Assembly: GCF_020532555.1 (NCBI RefSeq)
Contig: NZ_JAJBBR010000012.1
Span: forward strand, 62,001-126,000
Source: Microvirga lenta
Lineage (GTDB): Bacteria; Pseudomonadota; Alphaproteobacteria; Rhizobiales; Beijerinckiaceae
DNA: 64,000 bases
Direction of reading: 5' to 3'
Shown here: in pieces, positions 47,222-55,661 of the stretch
How positions within the stretch are numbered: the stretch's first letter is position 1
Layout: each line of letters starts with the position of its first letter
Position numbers and translations under genes: made by a program
The notes under the pieces: model-generated
Told to the model about the DNA's origin: nothing
The model's database searches: none
What the model saw: only the letters and a program-made list of their open reading frames with translations

Positions 47222-48151
47222 ATGAACACACTTCCCCCGCTGCGCACGGGTAAGCCCCGCACCGAACACGGCCACATCCGCCCGTTCGAGGGTGTCGAGA
47301 TTCCGTTCGGCCTCGTCGAAGGCGCGGAACCAGGGCCGCTCCTGCTGGTGACCGCGGGAGTGCACGGCTCGGAATACTGCTCGATCGAGTCCGCCGCGCG
47401 GCTCATGCGCATGTCGCCGGAGGAGATCAGGGGAACGCTTCTCGTTCTGCCGATCCTCAACGTTCAAGGCTTCCGCAAGCGCAGCATCTACGTGATGCCG
47501 GAGGACGGGAAGAACCTGAACCGCATGTTTCCGGGCAAGCCCGACGGGACGACCAGCGAGCGCCTCGCCCACTGGCTCGTGACCGAGGTCTATCCGCAGG
47601 CCGACGCCTATCTCGACCTCCATGGCGGCGACCTGGACGAGAGCCTCGCGCCCTTCACGCTCTATCCCAAGGACTGCGAGGTCTCGAAGAACCTCGCCAC
47701 CGTCTTCGGGCTGCCCGTGGCGGTCGCGGCCGGCGGCGAGGGCTACACCATCAACGCGGCCTACCGGGTGGGCGTGCCGAGCGTGCTGCCGGAGGTGAGC
47801 GGCAACGGCCTCTGGGGCGAGGACACCGTGGGCGAGATGATGGCGGGCATCCGGCGCGTCATGCACTACCTGGGCATGGTCGACGAGCCGGTATTGCCGC
47901 CGCCGCAGGTGCCGGCCTACGTCACCATGTGGGTGCCGACGGCGCCCGCCGACGGCCTGTGGTACCCGGCCAAGGACCTGTCGGAGATCGTCTGCGTCGA
48001 CGACGTTCTCGGCGAGATCAGGGACGTGTTCGGCACCGTCCTCGCCACGGTGCGCTCGGAGAAGGAGGGCTTCGTTCTCTACCGCCTGACGAGCCTCTCG
48101 GTGAACAAGGGCGAGGCCCTGCTCGGCGTGGGCACGCCGCTCTCCGAGTGA
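47222..48151 (+). CDS. Succinylglutamate desuccinylase/aspartoacylase-family zinc hydrolase
   Basis: Protein of about 309 aa of the AstE/AspA group within the M14 zinc-carboxypeptidase superfamily. The zinc-binding GVHGSEYC (His and Glu) and DLHGGD (His) motifs and the PEVSGNG substrate segment are clear. The C-terminal 90 residues form the beta domain found in this family. These enzymes cleave N-acyl amino acids; the actual substrate is unknown. ATG 47222 is used; an in-frame ATG at 47162 would add 20 residues, and neither has a strong ribosome site. Confidence 0.82.
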   Translation: MNTLPPLRTGKPRTEHGHIRPFEGVEIPFGLVEGAEPGPLLLVTAGVHGSEYCSIESAARLMRMSPEEIRGTLLVLPILNVQGFRKRSIYVMPEDGKNLNRMFPGKPDGTTSERLAHWLVTEVYPQADAYLDLHGGDLDESLAPFTLYPKDCEVSKNLATVFGLPVAVAAGGEGYTINAAYRVGVPSVLPEVSGNGLWGEDTVGEMMAGIRRVMHYLGMVDEPVLPPPQVPAYVTMWVPTAPADGLWYPAKDLSEIVCVDDVLGEIRDVFGTVLATVRSEKEGFVLYRLTSLSVNKGEALLGVGTPLSE

Positions 48152-48173
48152 GGTCCCCGGAACGCGACCGCCC

Positions 48174-48202
48174 CTTGCAAAAAGCCGGGTCGATTCCCAT
48201 AT
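48174..48202 (+). promoter_or_regulatory. RpoH (sigma-32)-type heat-shock promoter
   Basis: CTTGCAA (48174-48180) and CCCATAT (48196-48202) are separated by 15 bp, close to the RpoH consensus (CTTGAAA and CCCATnT). Transcription would begin near 48209, just before the hairpins of the ROSE-like leader. Confidence 0.7.
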
Positions 48203-48208
48203 CGGCGC

Positions 48209-48295
48209 TCGCCAAGGCTCGTTGAGCTTGGCGAAGCGGGCGCCGGCGGGTGTCCGGCGCTCTCGGATCCATGTTGCTCATTGGAGGATATGGCG
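48209..48295 (+). promoter_or_regulatory. ROSE-type RNA thermometer in the hsp20 leader
   Basis: The leader has CGCCAA/TTGGCG with inner GCTC/GAGC (48210-48233), then GCGCCGG/CCGGCGC (48240-48260), then a weak hairpin holding the ribosome site, TTGCTCATTGGAGGAT (48274-48289). In it CTC pairs with GAG, next to a G-G opposition and a U-A pair and U-U mismatch, the imperfect pairing that lets ROSE elements melt on heating. ROSE thermometers are typical of small heat-shock genes in Hyphomicrobiales. Family is recognised by pattern, not by a covariance search. Confidence 0.75.
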
Positions 48296-48772
48296 ATGAG
48301 AACCTTCGACCTCTCCCCTCTCTACCGTTCGACGGTCGGCTTCGACCGCCTCTTCGACATGATCGACCAGACGGCCCGGGTGGAGCCCCTGCCGAACTGG
48401 CCGCCCTACAATGTCGAGAAGAGCGGCGACGACCACTACCGCATCACCATGGCGGTCGCGGGCTTCGGCCCTGACGAGATCGAGATCACCCAGAAAGAGA
48501 ACCTGCTGCTGGTGTCGGGCCAGAAGCATGCCGAGCAGGAGAACGTCCAGTTCCTGCATCGGGGCATCGCCACCCGCGCCTTCAAGCAGACCTTCAGCCT
48601 GGCCGACTACGTGAACGTCACGGGGGCGCACCTCGAGAACGGCCTGCTGATCGTCGATCTCGTGCGCGAGGTGCCCGAAGAGATGAAGCCGCGCCGCATC
48701 CCGATCACCAACAGCACGAGCGGCCAGAAGGTGATCGAGCACGACAAGTCCGAGCAGAACAAGGCGGCATAA
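48296..48772 (+). CDS. Small heat-shock protein Hsp20 (IbpA-like)
   Basis: Chaperone of 158 aa that binds unfolding proteins. The alpha-crystallin domain runs from about residue 35 to 130 (YNVEKSGDDHYRITMAVAGF, then LLVSGQKHAE), with the N-terminal LSPLYRSTVGFDRLFDM typical of IbpA. ATG 48296 is eight bases after GGAGG; an in-frame ATG two codons earlier is too close to the site. It is controlled by the RpoH-type promoter and ROSE-like leader, and is followed by a second Hsp20 gene 84 bp downstream. Confidence 0.95.
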   Translation: MRTFDLSPLYRSTVGFDRLFDMIDQTARVEPLPNWPPYNVEKSGDDHYRITMAVAGFGPDEIEITQKENLLLVSGQKHAEQENVQFLHRGIATRAFKQTFSLADYVNVTGAHLENGLLIVDLVREVPEEMKPRRIPITNSTSGQKVIEHDKSEQNKAA

Positions 48773-48856
48773 CACGCAGCGGCATTGCCATGCCGAACGG
48801 CGCCGGCCCATGGCCGACGCCGAGCGCATCCGCATGAACGAAAGGAGGAGAACACC

Positions 48857-49357
48857 ATGAACATGCGCGATCTCATTCCGTGGGGTCGCAACCAGCAGAC
48901 CCCGACCCGCTATCGCGACGAGGGCGATCCCTTCATGACCCTGCATCGCGAGATGAACCGGCTCTTCGACGACGTCTTCCGCGGCTTCGACATGAGCCCC
49001 TTCGGCCGCATGGCCCGCTGGCCCAGCCTGGAGGTGACGGAGACCGAGCGCGACATGCGCATCTCGGCGGAGCTTCCGGGCCTGGACGAGAAGGATGTCG
49101 AGGTTCTGATGTCCGACGGCACCCTGATCATCCGGGGCGAGAAGCGGTCCGAGACGGAGGACAAGGACCACACCTTCAGCGAGCGGTATTACGGCCATTT
49201 CGAGCGCCGCATCCCGCTGGGCTGGGATGTGGAGGAGGACAAGGTCGAAGCCTCGTTCAAGAACGGCGTCCTCACCGTGAAGCTGCCGAAACCGGCCGAG
49301 GCCGGCGCGAACGTGAAGCGCATCGCCATCAACAGGGGCGAGCGGACCAAGCACTAA
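48857..49357 (+). CDS. Small heat-shock protein Hsp20 (class with GELPG-type core)
   Basis: Chaperone of 166 aa with alpha-crystallin domain (about residues 55-155): LEVTETERDMRISAELPGLD, then GTLIIRGEKR, and the closing FKNGVLTVKLPKP. The N-terminus (MRDLIPWGRN, then FMTLHREMNRLFDDVF) is the common alphaproteobacterial form. It is a different subfamily from the preceding gene, so the pair can form separate or mixed oligomers. A strong AAAGGAGGAG precedes the ATG. It is likely co-transcribed with the upstream hsp20 gene. Confidence 0.95.
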   Translation: MNMRDLIPWGRNQQTPTRYRDEGDPFMTLHREMNRLFDDVFRGFDMSPFGRMARWPSLEVTETERDMRISAELPGLDEKDVEVLMSDGTLIIRGEKRSETEDKDHTFSERYYGHFERRIPLGWDVEEDKVEASFKNGVLTVKLPKPAEAGANVKRIAINRGERTKH

Positions 49358-49427
49358 GGAACCCGCTGCAGGCTCCGGGCGGAGACGCCGCCCGGGGCAC
49401 GTACCTTGCGCGACGAGGAGGGATGAT

Positions 49428-49808
49428 TTGGAACAGATCGGGAGCACCATCGACGCAAGACCTGACATGACCGGGCACGGCCATCCGGAAGACCTCTGCC
49501 GTCCCTCGTTCCTGGACGCGCTCCTGGACCCCGCGGCCGTCTTCCGTCACCCGGCCGAAGTGGTGGATCACCCCTGGTTCACAGACGAGGAGAAGCGCAC
49601 GATCCTGCTCTCCTGGGTCCGTGACGAGCTGGTCATCGAGCAGGTGTCCAAGGGCGCGGCCCCGGATCTGACGCCGAGGTCCCGGATCGACGACGTCATC
49701 GAGGCCCTGTCCCGTTTCGACCCCTGCGCAGCGGGCGAATACCTCTCGGCCGCCGCCTCGATCAGGGCGCGTCATCTACGGGGATTCAGGCGCAGGAGCG
49801 CCAACTGA
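49428..49808 (+). CDS. Hypothetical small acidic protein
   Basis: Protein of 126 aa without signal peptide. It contains FLDALLDPAAVFRHPAEVV followed by WFTDEEKRTILLSWVRDELV, a compact helical motif recurring in alphaproteobacterial proteins of unknown function. The start is TTG at 49428, preceded by GAGGAGGG; an in-frame ATG lies at 49467. It lies 70 bp behind the second hsp20 gene and may belong to the heat-shock transcript. No function assigned. Confidence 0.65.
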   Translation: MEQIGSTIDARPDMTGHGHPEDLCRPSFLDALLDPAAVFRHPAEVVDHPWFTDEEKRTILLSWVRDELVIEQVSKGAAPDLTPRSRIDDVIEALSRFDPCAAGEYLSAAASIRARHLRGFRRRSAN

Positions 49809-49926
49809 CGCATGTCTCATGCCACTCCCCATGGTCGAAATCCCGCCGTGGGGAGTGCTCCGAATGCCACCCGGAACGAAAGCTTCACCGCCGCATTTTC
49901 ACAGGAAATCGCAGACGGAGGCTCCT

Positions 49927-50481
49927 ATGGGTCAGTTTCATCGGCATGGGGTTGAAAGCACGGCGTCCATCGCCAAGCATCCGCTCCATCACATGCTCGT
50001 CGTCTTCCCCATCGCTTTCCTGATCGGCGCCTTTGCGAGCGACATCGCCTTCCGCAGCACGGCGGATACGTTCTGGGCACGAGCGTCCTTCTGGCTCCTC
50101 CTGTCGGGCATCGTCACCGCCCTGGTCGCGGCCATTCCGGGCTTCATCGACTTCATGTCCATCGACCGCGTCCGCAACATCTGGGTTTCCTGGACGCACA
50201 TGATCGCGAACCTGGTGGTCGTGGGCCTTGCCGCGCTCAACCTTTGGCTTCGCTGGGACGATCCCGCGGCAGGCATCCAGAACTGGGGCCTGACGATCTC
50301 CGGGATTACGACCGCGCTGCTGTTCTTCAGCGGCTGGCTCGGAGGCGAGCTCGCCTACCGCTATCGGATCGGCGCAATCCGCGACGAGAGCCCGAAGGTC
50401 GAGCAGTTCCACGTGGAGGTCGAGCGGGACCGTGTCGGCAGAGCCGACACCGCCGGACATTCCACCGTCCGCCGCCTGTGA
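49927..50481 (+). CDS. DUF2231-type membrane protein
   Basis: Protein of 184 aa with four transmembrane helices (about residues 22-42, 57-77, 90-115 and 125-145) that fit the DUF2231 pattern: HPLHHMLVVFPIAFLIGAFA at the start and FSGWLGGELAYRYRIG at the end. The His residues near the membrane face are conserved in the family, but no cofactor or function is established. GGAGG precedes the ATG. It converges with the Lrp-type gene. Confidence 0.82.
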   Translation: MGQFHRHGVESTASIAKHPLHHMLVVFPIAFLIGAFASDIAFRSTADTFWARASFWLLLSGIVTALVAAIPGFIDFMSIDRVRNIWVSWTHMIANLVVVGLAALNLWLRWDDPAAGIQNWGLTISGITTALLFFSGWLGGELAYRYRIGAIRDESPKVEQFHVEVERDRVGRADTAGHSTVRRL

Positions 50482-50493
50482 CGGGCCGCCCAA

Positions 50494-51012
50494 TCAGTCG
50501 CAATCCCCCACGGCTTCCCTGCCCCCCGCCTCGCGCTTGAGGTGGGTCAGCGGCAGGGGACCGTCCGACTTCACGCGCGTGAGCGCGAAGTTGGAGCGGA
50601 TGTCGCCGATCATGGGCAGCGTCAGGAGTCTTTCCGTCAGCAGGCGCTCGTAGACCTTCAGGTTCGGAACCACGATCTCGGCGATGAAATCCGCCGTGCC
50701 GGAAACCATGTGACAGGCCACCACCTCCGGCATGGCCTCCAGCGCTTCCTGCAAGGCCCTGGCGTTGTCGCGCGAGTGCTTCTCCACCTTGATCTCGACG
50801 AAGACCGTCAGCCCGAGTCCGACCGAATCCCGGTCGAGCACGGCGCGGTAGGTGCGGATGAATCCGTCCCGCTCCAGGCGTCGGACACGGCGCAGGCAGG
50901 GGGACGGCGACAGGCCGACCTGGTCCGCCAGCTCATTGTTGGTAAGGCGCCCGTCCGACTGGAGGGCGCGCAGGATCTTCAGATCGATGGCATCGAGATT
51001 GATGTAGGGCAT
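50494..51012 (-). CDS. Lrp/AsnC-family transcriptional regulator
   Basis: Regulator of 172 aa. The N-terminal winged helix (about residues 5-60: LDAIDLKILRALQSDGRLTN, then LADQVGLSPSPCLRRVRRLE) is followed by the RAM ligand-binding domain (about 70-150). Such proteins sense amino acids. It is divergent from an EamA-type exporter gene with 125 bp between starts, a common arrangement in which the Lrp protein controls export of the amino acid it senses. Specific ligand unknown. Confidence 0.93.
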   Translation of the reverse strand: MPYINLDAIDLKILRALQSDGRLTNNELADQVGLSPSPCLRRVRRLERDGFIRTYRAVLDRDSVGLGLTVFVEIKVEKHSRDNARALQEALEAMPEVVACHMVSGTADFIAEIVVPNLKVYERLLTERLLTLPMIGDIRSNFALTRVKSDGPLPLTHLKREAGGREAVGDCD

Positions 51013-51137
51013 CGGCTCGTCCGGGGGCTATCAGGCGCAATTTCCTGCCAATATCGAAGCACGATGAGGCACGAATTCGCAAGGACATGCCCCGGCCTGC
51101 AATCGTATGCTCGGAGCATCCGCAATGGAGGTCTGCC

Positions 51138-52082
51138 ATGTCCGAATCCGCATCCGTCCATGCCGTCCCCGGTCGCGCCGGCCGGGACCGCAGTTCCCTC
51201 CCCGGTTGGCTCGCGGCCTTCGCCACCGTGACCATCTGGGCCGTCTGGATGGTCGGCACGCGTCACGCGGTGACCAACGACCTTCCGCCTGTCGTCGTCG
51301 GTCTGCTGCGCTTTGCCGTACCGGCTCTCGTGCTCGCCCCCATCGTCTGGCGCACGGGCCTGTTCCCCAAGGGGCTCCCACCGCTCGTAGGGCTTGCGCT
51401 CCTCGGCTCGGGGGCGCCGTTCTTCCTGGTCGTCGCCCTGGGAATGCAATTCGCCCCGGCGGCGGAAATCGGCCCGCTCCTGCCGGGCACCATGCCGCTC
51501 TTCGTGGCCCTGATCGGCTGGCTCGTCTTCGGGGAACGCCTGGGGCGGCTGCGGATCGTGGGCTTCGGGCTGATCCTCGTCGGCGTCGCCCTGATCGGCG
51601 GACGCGGGCTGCTCGACCCAGCGGGAGGCGCATGGCGCGGCCATCTGCTGCTTCTGAGCGGGGCCTGCCTGTGGGGCATCTACACCCATGCCTATCGCCG
51701 CTGCGGATTGTCGGCCCTCCAGGCCGCCGCGCTGATCGGAACCTGGTCGTTGCTGCTGCTCGTGCCGTTCGGAGCACCGAAACTGGCGACTGCCCTCGCG
51801 AACGGCCTCGCGGGCCCGGTGCTGCTGCAGGCCCTCCTGCAGGGGTTCATGTCGGGAGTGCTCGGGATCGTGCTCTACGGTTTTGCCGTCGACCGGCTCG
51901 GCGCCTCCCGCGCCGCGGCCGTCTCGCCGCTGGGTCCGGTCCTGGCCGCCCTGATCGCCATTCCCGTGCTGGGAGAAAGTCCGGATGCGGTGGCGGTCGC
52001 GGGCATTGCGGCGGCGGCGACGGGGGTCGCCCTGGCGAGTGGCGTGCTTTCCCCGAACGGCGGCTCCAGGAACCATCCCTAG
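51138..52082 (+). CDS. EamA/DMT-family transporter
   Basis: Inner-membrane transporter of 314 aa with ten predicted helices in two EamA repeats (about residues 20-150 and 165-300). The segments TIWAVWMVGTRHAVTNDLPP, then LPGTMPLFVALIGWLVFGE, and the final AAAVSPLGPVLAALIAIPVLG are typical. Members export amino acids or other metabolites. GGAGG lies seven bases before the ATG. Divergent to the Lrp-type regulator gene, its probable controller. Confidence 0.9.
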   Translation: MSESASVHAVPGRAGRDRSSLPGWLAAFATVTIWAVWMVGTRHAVTNDLPPVVVGLLRFAVPALVLAPIVWRTGLFPKGLPPLVGLALLGSGAPFFLVVALGMQFAPAAEIGPLLPGTMPLFVALIGWLVFGERLGRLRIVGFGLILVGVALIGGRGLLDPAGGAWRGHLLLLSGACLWGIYTHAYRRCGLSALQAAALIGTWSLLLLVPFGAPKLATALANGLAGPVLLQALLQGFMSGVLGIVLYGFAVDRLGASRAAAVSPLGPVLAALIAIPVLGESPDAVAVAGIAAAATGVALASGVLSPNGGSRNHP

Positions 52083-52157
52083 GCCGCATGGTTGGCGTCC
52101 AAGGGCTCCGGGTCCTTTGCGCCGGAGCAGCCTTCCCCGCCAACATAGGAGACTTTC

Positions 52158-52559
52158 ATGCATGCTCACGAGATGATCAGCACGCATCCCCACGTGAAGG
52201 GCAGCACGAACGACGTGCTGATCCGCTGCATCGAAGAGTGCTTCGACTGCGCACAGATCTGCACGTCCTGCGCCGATGCGTGCCTGGGCGAGTCGATGGT
52301 CCAGAACCTGACCCAGTGCATCCGTCTGAACCTGGATTGCGCGGATGTCTGCAACGCGACCGGCACGATCGCGACCCGGCGGACCGGCTCCAACGAGGAG
52401 GTCATCCGTCTGATGCTCAATGCCTGCATGACCGCCTGCCGCGTCTGCGGCGAGGAATGCCAGCGCCATGCCGAGATGCACGAGCATTGCCGCATCTGCG
52501 CCGAAGCCTGCCGCCGCTGCGAGCAGGCCTGCCGGCAGGCCATGGACAGCATGGCCTGA
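52158..52559 (+). CDS. Four-helix-bundle copper-storage protein (Csp3-like)
   Basis: Cytosolic-type protein of 133 aa with 18 cysteines and no signal peptide. Most cysteines are spaced CxxxC or CxxC along amphipathic helices (RCIEECFDCAQICTSCADAC; NACMTACRVCGEEC; HCRICAEACRRCEQAC), so that they point into the core of a four-helix bundle. Csp proteins store many Cu(I) ions this way; the exported Csp1 has a Tat signal, which is absent here. His residues near the ends (MHAHEM, HAEMHEHC) may guide copper entry. Neighbours give no further copper genes. Confidence 0.85.
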   Translation: MHAHEMISTHPHVKGSTNDVLIRCIEECFDCAQICTSCADACLGESMVQNLTQCIRLNLDCADVCNATGTIATRRTGSNEEVIRLMLNACMTACRVCGEECQRHAEMHEHCRICAEACRRCEQACRQAMDSMA

Positions 52560-52619
52560 GCTTGGCGCCGACCACCGGAGAAGGGCCGGACGCCGGCCCT
52601 TCCAGGGGCTGCCGCGAAG

Positions 52620-53147
52620 CTATCGGTATGCGCTGACGGCGGGCGAGAGACCGTGCTCCCGCCGCATCCAGAGCAGCGCCAGGCCGATGAGCGGGATGAA
52701 GATATCCGTATAGAAGATCACGCCTGCATTGCCGGGGGCATAGTTGTGCGCCTCGACCATCTGCACCGCGTGGCCCACGGCGGCGCCCCAGAGGAAGCAG
52801 GCCGGCCCCAGGATCGCCGCAAGCCGCGCTCCGAAGCTCCCCTTGAAGGCAAGGAACCCGACCACGGAAAATCCGAGGCTGGCGAAGCCGACTTCCTTCT
52901 GGAACGGACTGGTCTGCCACCCAATGAAGGAGGCCGCCATCTCGGAGAAGAAGACGTGCATGATGAAGTTGTAGAGGAAGCTGACGCCTAGGGAGAAGAA
53001 CAGGAACCACGACAGCAGCGCCTCGACCACGACGCCACGGCTCCAGGGGCGCGGATGGCGCATGAGCGACACCGTCGCGGCGATGAGGCCGACGACGAAG
53101 AGCGTCAGCGTGAAATTGCTGAAAAGAAACGTCATGACCTGCTGCAT
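52620..53147 (-). CDS. DUF6790-like membrane protein
   Basis: Protein of 175 aa with four to five transmembrane helices (starting LFSNFTLTLFVVGLIAATV, then ALLSWFLFFSLGVSFLYNFI). The pattern FIGWQTSPFQKEVGFASLGF is conserved among related alphaproteobacterial membrane proteins of unknown role, which I recall as DUF6790. ATG 53147 is chosen because GGGAGGGG lies just upstream. It converges with the copper-storage gene with 60 bp between stops. Confidence 0.7.
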   Translation of the reverse strand: MQQVMTFLFSNFTLTLFVVGLIAATVSLMRHPRPWSRGVVVEALLSWFLFFSLGVSFLYNFIMHVFFSEMAASFIGWQTSPFQKEVGFASLGFSVVGFLAFKGSFGARLAAILGPACFLWGAAVGHAVQMVEAHNYAPGNAGVIFYTDIFIPLIGLALLWMRREHGLSPAVSAYR

Positions 53148-53366
53148 GTGCACCCCTCCCGTCATGTGGCCTGCTATTGGCGGGGACTGTGAAGCCTCGC
53201 CGCGCTTCCTGCAATGGGGCGGGCGGCGACATGGTTAGCCCCGGCCAAGCACCGCCCGATTCCCAAGTGGCGATCCTGAACAGGGGAACTTGGCCATGTA
53301 CAGATTGAGTTCACGTTTACCTTCATAGGATAGCGTTACTTCAGTTCCCCTCAGAAGAGCGCTGCA

Positions 53367-54251
53367 ATGGCCATTTTTCAGGCTTTCAATATCGCCGGCA
53401 TCGGCTTCGACATGTCGACGACGAGCAGTTCCGGATGGGCCTTCATGAGACCCGATCCCTACGTCACGACGGATCTGGTCTTCGACGACGGCGAACTCGC
53501 GATTTTCGACGTCTTCGGCAGCGACTACATCGACCGTTTCAGCGCCCGGTACTGGAGCGACGGCTACGATATCGTCGTCGACGACCTGATCTACGAGGAT
53601 GACGGCTATCAGGTTCTGTCGATCCGGGACCTGGATCTCCAGACCACGATCGCGGATCTGGAGGCCAACGCCTGGTTCATCAGGCTCAACGGCGGCAACG
53701 ACCGGTTCTACGGCAACGACTATGCCGATCTCATCCGGGCGGGGCGAGGCAACGATATCGTCAGGGCCTATGGCGGCGACGACACCGTTTATGGCGATTC
53801 CGGCAAGGACAAGCTCTACGGCCTTTTCGGAGACGACGATCTCTACGGCGGCAGCGGACGCGACACGCTCAGCGGCGGCTCCGGCAAGGACTATCTGAGC
53901 GGGGGCGCCGACAGCGACAGCCTCACGGGCGGCGCAGGAGAAGACTATTTCGTCTTCGACGTTCGGCCGCGGACGGGAAGCGTGGACAAGATCACCGATT
54001 TCTCCGTTCGCGACGACACCATCATGCTCGACAGCCGCGTGTTCTCCCGGGCGGGGGCCGACGGGTGGCTTTCGGACGCCGCCTTCGCAACCGGGTCGGC
54101 GGCCCGGGATTCCTCCGACCGGATCATCTACAACAAGCAGACCGGCGCCCTGCTCTACGATCCGGACGGGGCCGGAGGCGCCTCGGCGGTGCGCTTCGCC
54201 CAGCTCAAGGCCGGGCTCTCCCTGGCAAGCGACAACTTCTACATCGTCTGA
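53367..54251 (+). CDS. RTX calcium-binding protein
   Basis: Protein of 294 aa. The N-terminal 115 residues are an acidic beta-rich domain (VFGSDYIDRFSARYW). From about 110 to 205 there are seven to eight RTX nonapeptides (YGGDDTVYG, LYGGSGRDTLSGGSGKDYL). The C-terminus is the acidic type common to secreted RTX proteins (SSDRIIYNKQTGALLYDPDG, ending Asn-Phe-Tyr-Ile-Val) and serves as type I secretion signal. It is not of the lysine-rich class used by the 28-40 kb cluster. Function unknown. Confidence 0.85.
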   Translation: MAIFQAFNIAGIGFDMSTTSSSGWAFMRPDPYVTTDLVFDDGELAIFDVFGSDYIDRFSARYWSDGYDIVVDDLIYEDDGYQVLSIRDLDLQTTIADLEANAWFIRLNGGNDRFYGNDYADLIRAGRGNDIVRAYGGDDTVYGDSGKDKLYGLFGDDDLYGGSGRDTLSGGSGKDYLSGGADSDSLTGGAGEDYFVFDVRPRTGSVDKITDFSVRDDTIMLDSRVFSRAGADGWLSDAAFATGSAARDSSDRIIYNKQTGALLYDPDGAGGASAVRFAQLKAGLSLASDNFYIV

Positions 54252-54274
54252 CCTGTCGCCCGACTCCGGGTCCC

Positions 54275-54301
54275 GAACAGCCCTGGCCTCCAGGGCTGTT
54301 C
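54275..54301 (+). terminator. Terminator behind the 294-residue RTX gene
   Basis: GAACAGCCCTGG (54275-54286) and CCAGGGCTGTTC (54290-54301) form a perfect 12 bp stem with a 3-base loop followed by TCATGTCTG, 23 bp after the stop codon. Confidence 0.7.
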
Positions 54302-54452
54302 TCATGTCTGCGTCGTGACGCCGCAGAGCACCGCCTCGCTACGCTTCCTGATGCCCGGACCCGTCGCCGAGCAAGGAATCCCGCTCGCGACGGGGCATTC
54401 CCGGCACGGACGGCCCGCCGGAACACCTGCCGCGACGTTGCGTTGCGCCTCC

Positions 54453-55580
54453 ATGCAGAGCATTACGGTGACGATAACCGACGCATTGGCGCGGTGGCAG
54501 GATCTTTGGCCCGACTGGCTGGTCAACCTCGTTTTCCTTCTGGTCTCGGGCCTCCTGCTGCTCTTTCTCCATTCGGTTCTCCTCCACCTGGTTCGCTTCG
54601 CCGTGCAGGGCCGCCTGTCGGAATTCGGGCGAAAACTGCTGCGGCGCATCGGTCCGCCCTCGCGTCTCGGCCTCCTTGTGGTGGGGCTCGGCCTGATCAT
54701 TCAGGCGCTGCCGAACCGCGGCAGCAGCTATGACCTGGTCGAATGGGGACTGCTCTTCGGCTTCATCATCTTCCTGGGATGGAGCGCCATCACCATCGTG
54801 AACACCGCGGCGGACCTTTACCTGCGGCAGGCGAAGCAGGATTCCGAGGACAGCGTGCTCACACGCAAGCTCCTGACGCAGGTGCGTCTGCTGCGGAGAG
54901 TCGTCGTGATCGTCATCGGGTTCCTGACCCTCTCCGCGATGCTGATGACGATTCCGTCCGTGCGGCAGTACGGCGTCAGTCTTTTCGCCTCCGCAGGCGT
55001 CGCGGGCCTGGCCGTGGGCTTGGCGGCCCGTCCCGTCCTGTCCAACCTCATCGCGGGCGTCCAGATCGCCATCACGCAGCCGATCCGGCTCGGGGACGCG
55101 GTCCTGGTCGAAGGCGAGTTCGGCAATGTCGAGGACATCCAGACGACCTACGTGGTCATCCGCCTCTGGGACTGGCGCAGGCTCGTGGTGCCCCTCTCCT
55201 ATTTCATGGAAAAGCCGTTCCAGAACTGGACCCGCCAGTCGGCCTCGGTGATCGGCACGGTCTTCTGGTACGTCGATTATTCCACCCCCGTCGAGGCGGT
55301 GCGGGCGAAATTCCTGGACCTGCTGAAGGAATCGCATCTCTGGGACGGCGAGGTCGCCGTCATGCACGTTTCCGACGCCAACGACCGCACCATCGAGCTG
55401 CGCGGTCTCATGAGCGCCCGCTCGGCCGGAACCTCATGGGACCTCCGCTGCGAGATCCGGGAGAAGCTGATCGCATGGCTCCAGGAGACCTACCCTCACG
55501 CCCTGCCGCGGACCCGCCTGGAAATGGAGAAGGCCACGACGACCCTGCTCCCCAGCATGTCCTCACCGCAACAGAGTTAA
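54453..55580 (+). CDS. MscS-family mechanosensitive ion channel
   Basis: Channel protein of about 375 aa. Four transmembrane helices precede the pore helix TM3 and the beta domain. The TM3-like GVSLFASAGVAGLAVGLAAR segment with its Gly/Ala pattern is followed by FNxP-related LSNLIAGVQIAITQPIRLGD, then VEDIQTTYVVIRLWDWRRLV and a C-terminal domain. It releases solutes on osmotic downshock. The upstream in-frame start at 54315 would add a non-conserved tail, so ATG 54453 is used. Confidence 0.88.
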   Translation: MQSITVTITDALARWQDLWPDWLVNLVFLLVSGLLLLFLHSVLLHLVRFAVQGRLSEFGRKLLRRIGPPSRLGLLVVGLGLIIQALPNRGSSYDLVEWGLLFGFIIFLGWSAITIVNTAADLYLRQAKQDSEDSVLTRKLLTQVRLLRRVVVIVIGFLTLSAMLMTIPSVRQYGVSLFASAGVAGLAVGLAARPVLSNLIAGVQIAITQPIRLGDAVLVEGEFGNVEDIQTTYVVIRLWDWRRLVVPLSYFMEKPFQNWTRQSASVIGTVFWYVDYSTPVEAVRAKFLDLLKESHLWDGEVAVMHVSDANDRTIELRGLMSARSAGTSWDLRCEIREKLIAWLQETYPHALPRTRLEMEKATTTLLPSMSSPQQS

Positions 55581-55661
55581 CGCGGCTTTAGCCTGCCATG
55601 CTACTAAAGCATAACAGGCTTACATTATTACCGCTCCTCGCAGGCGATGTCCGCACTTATA

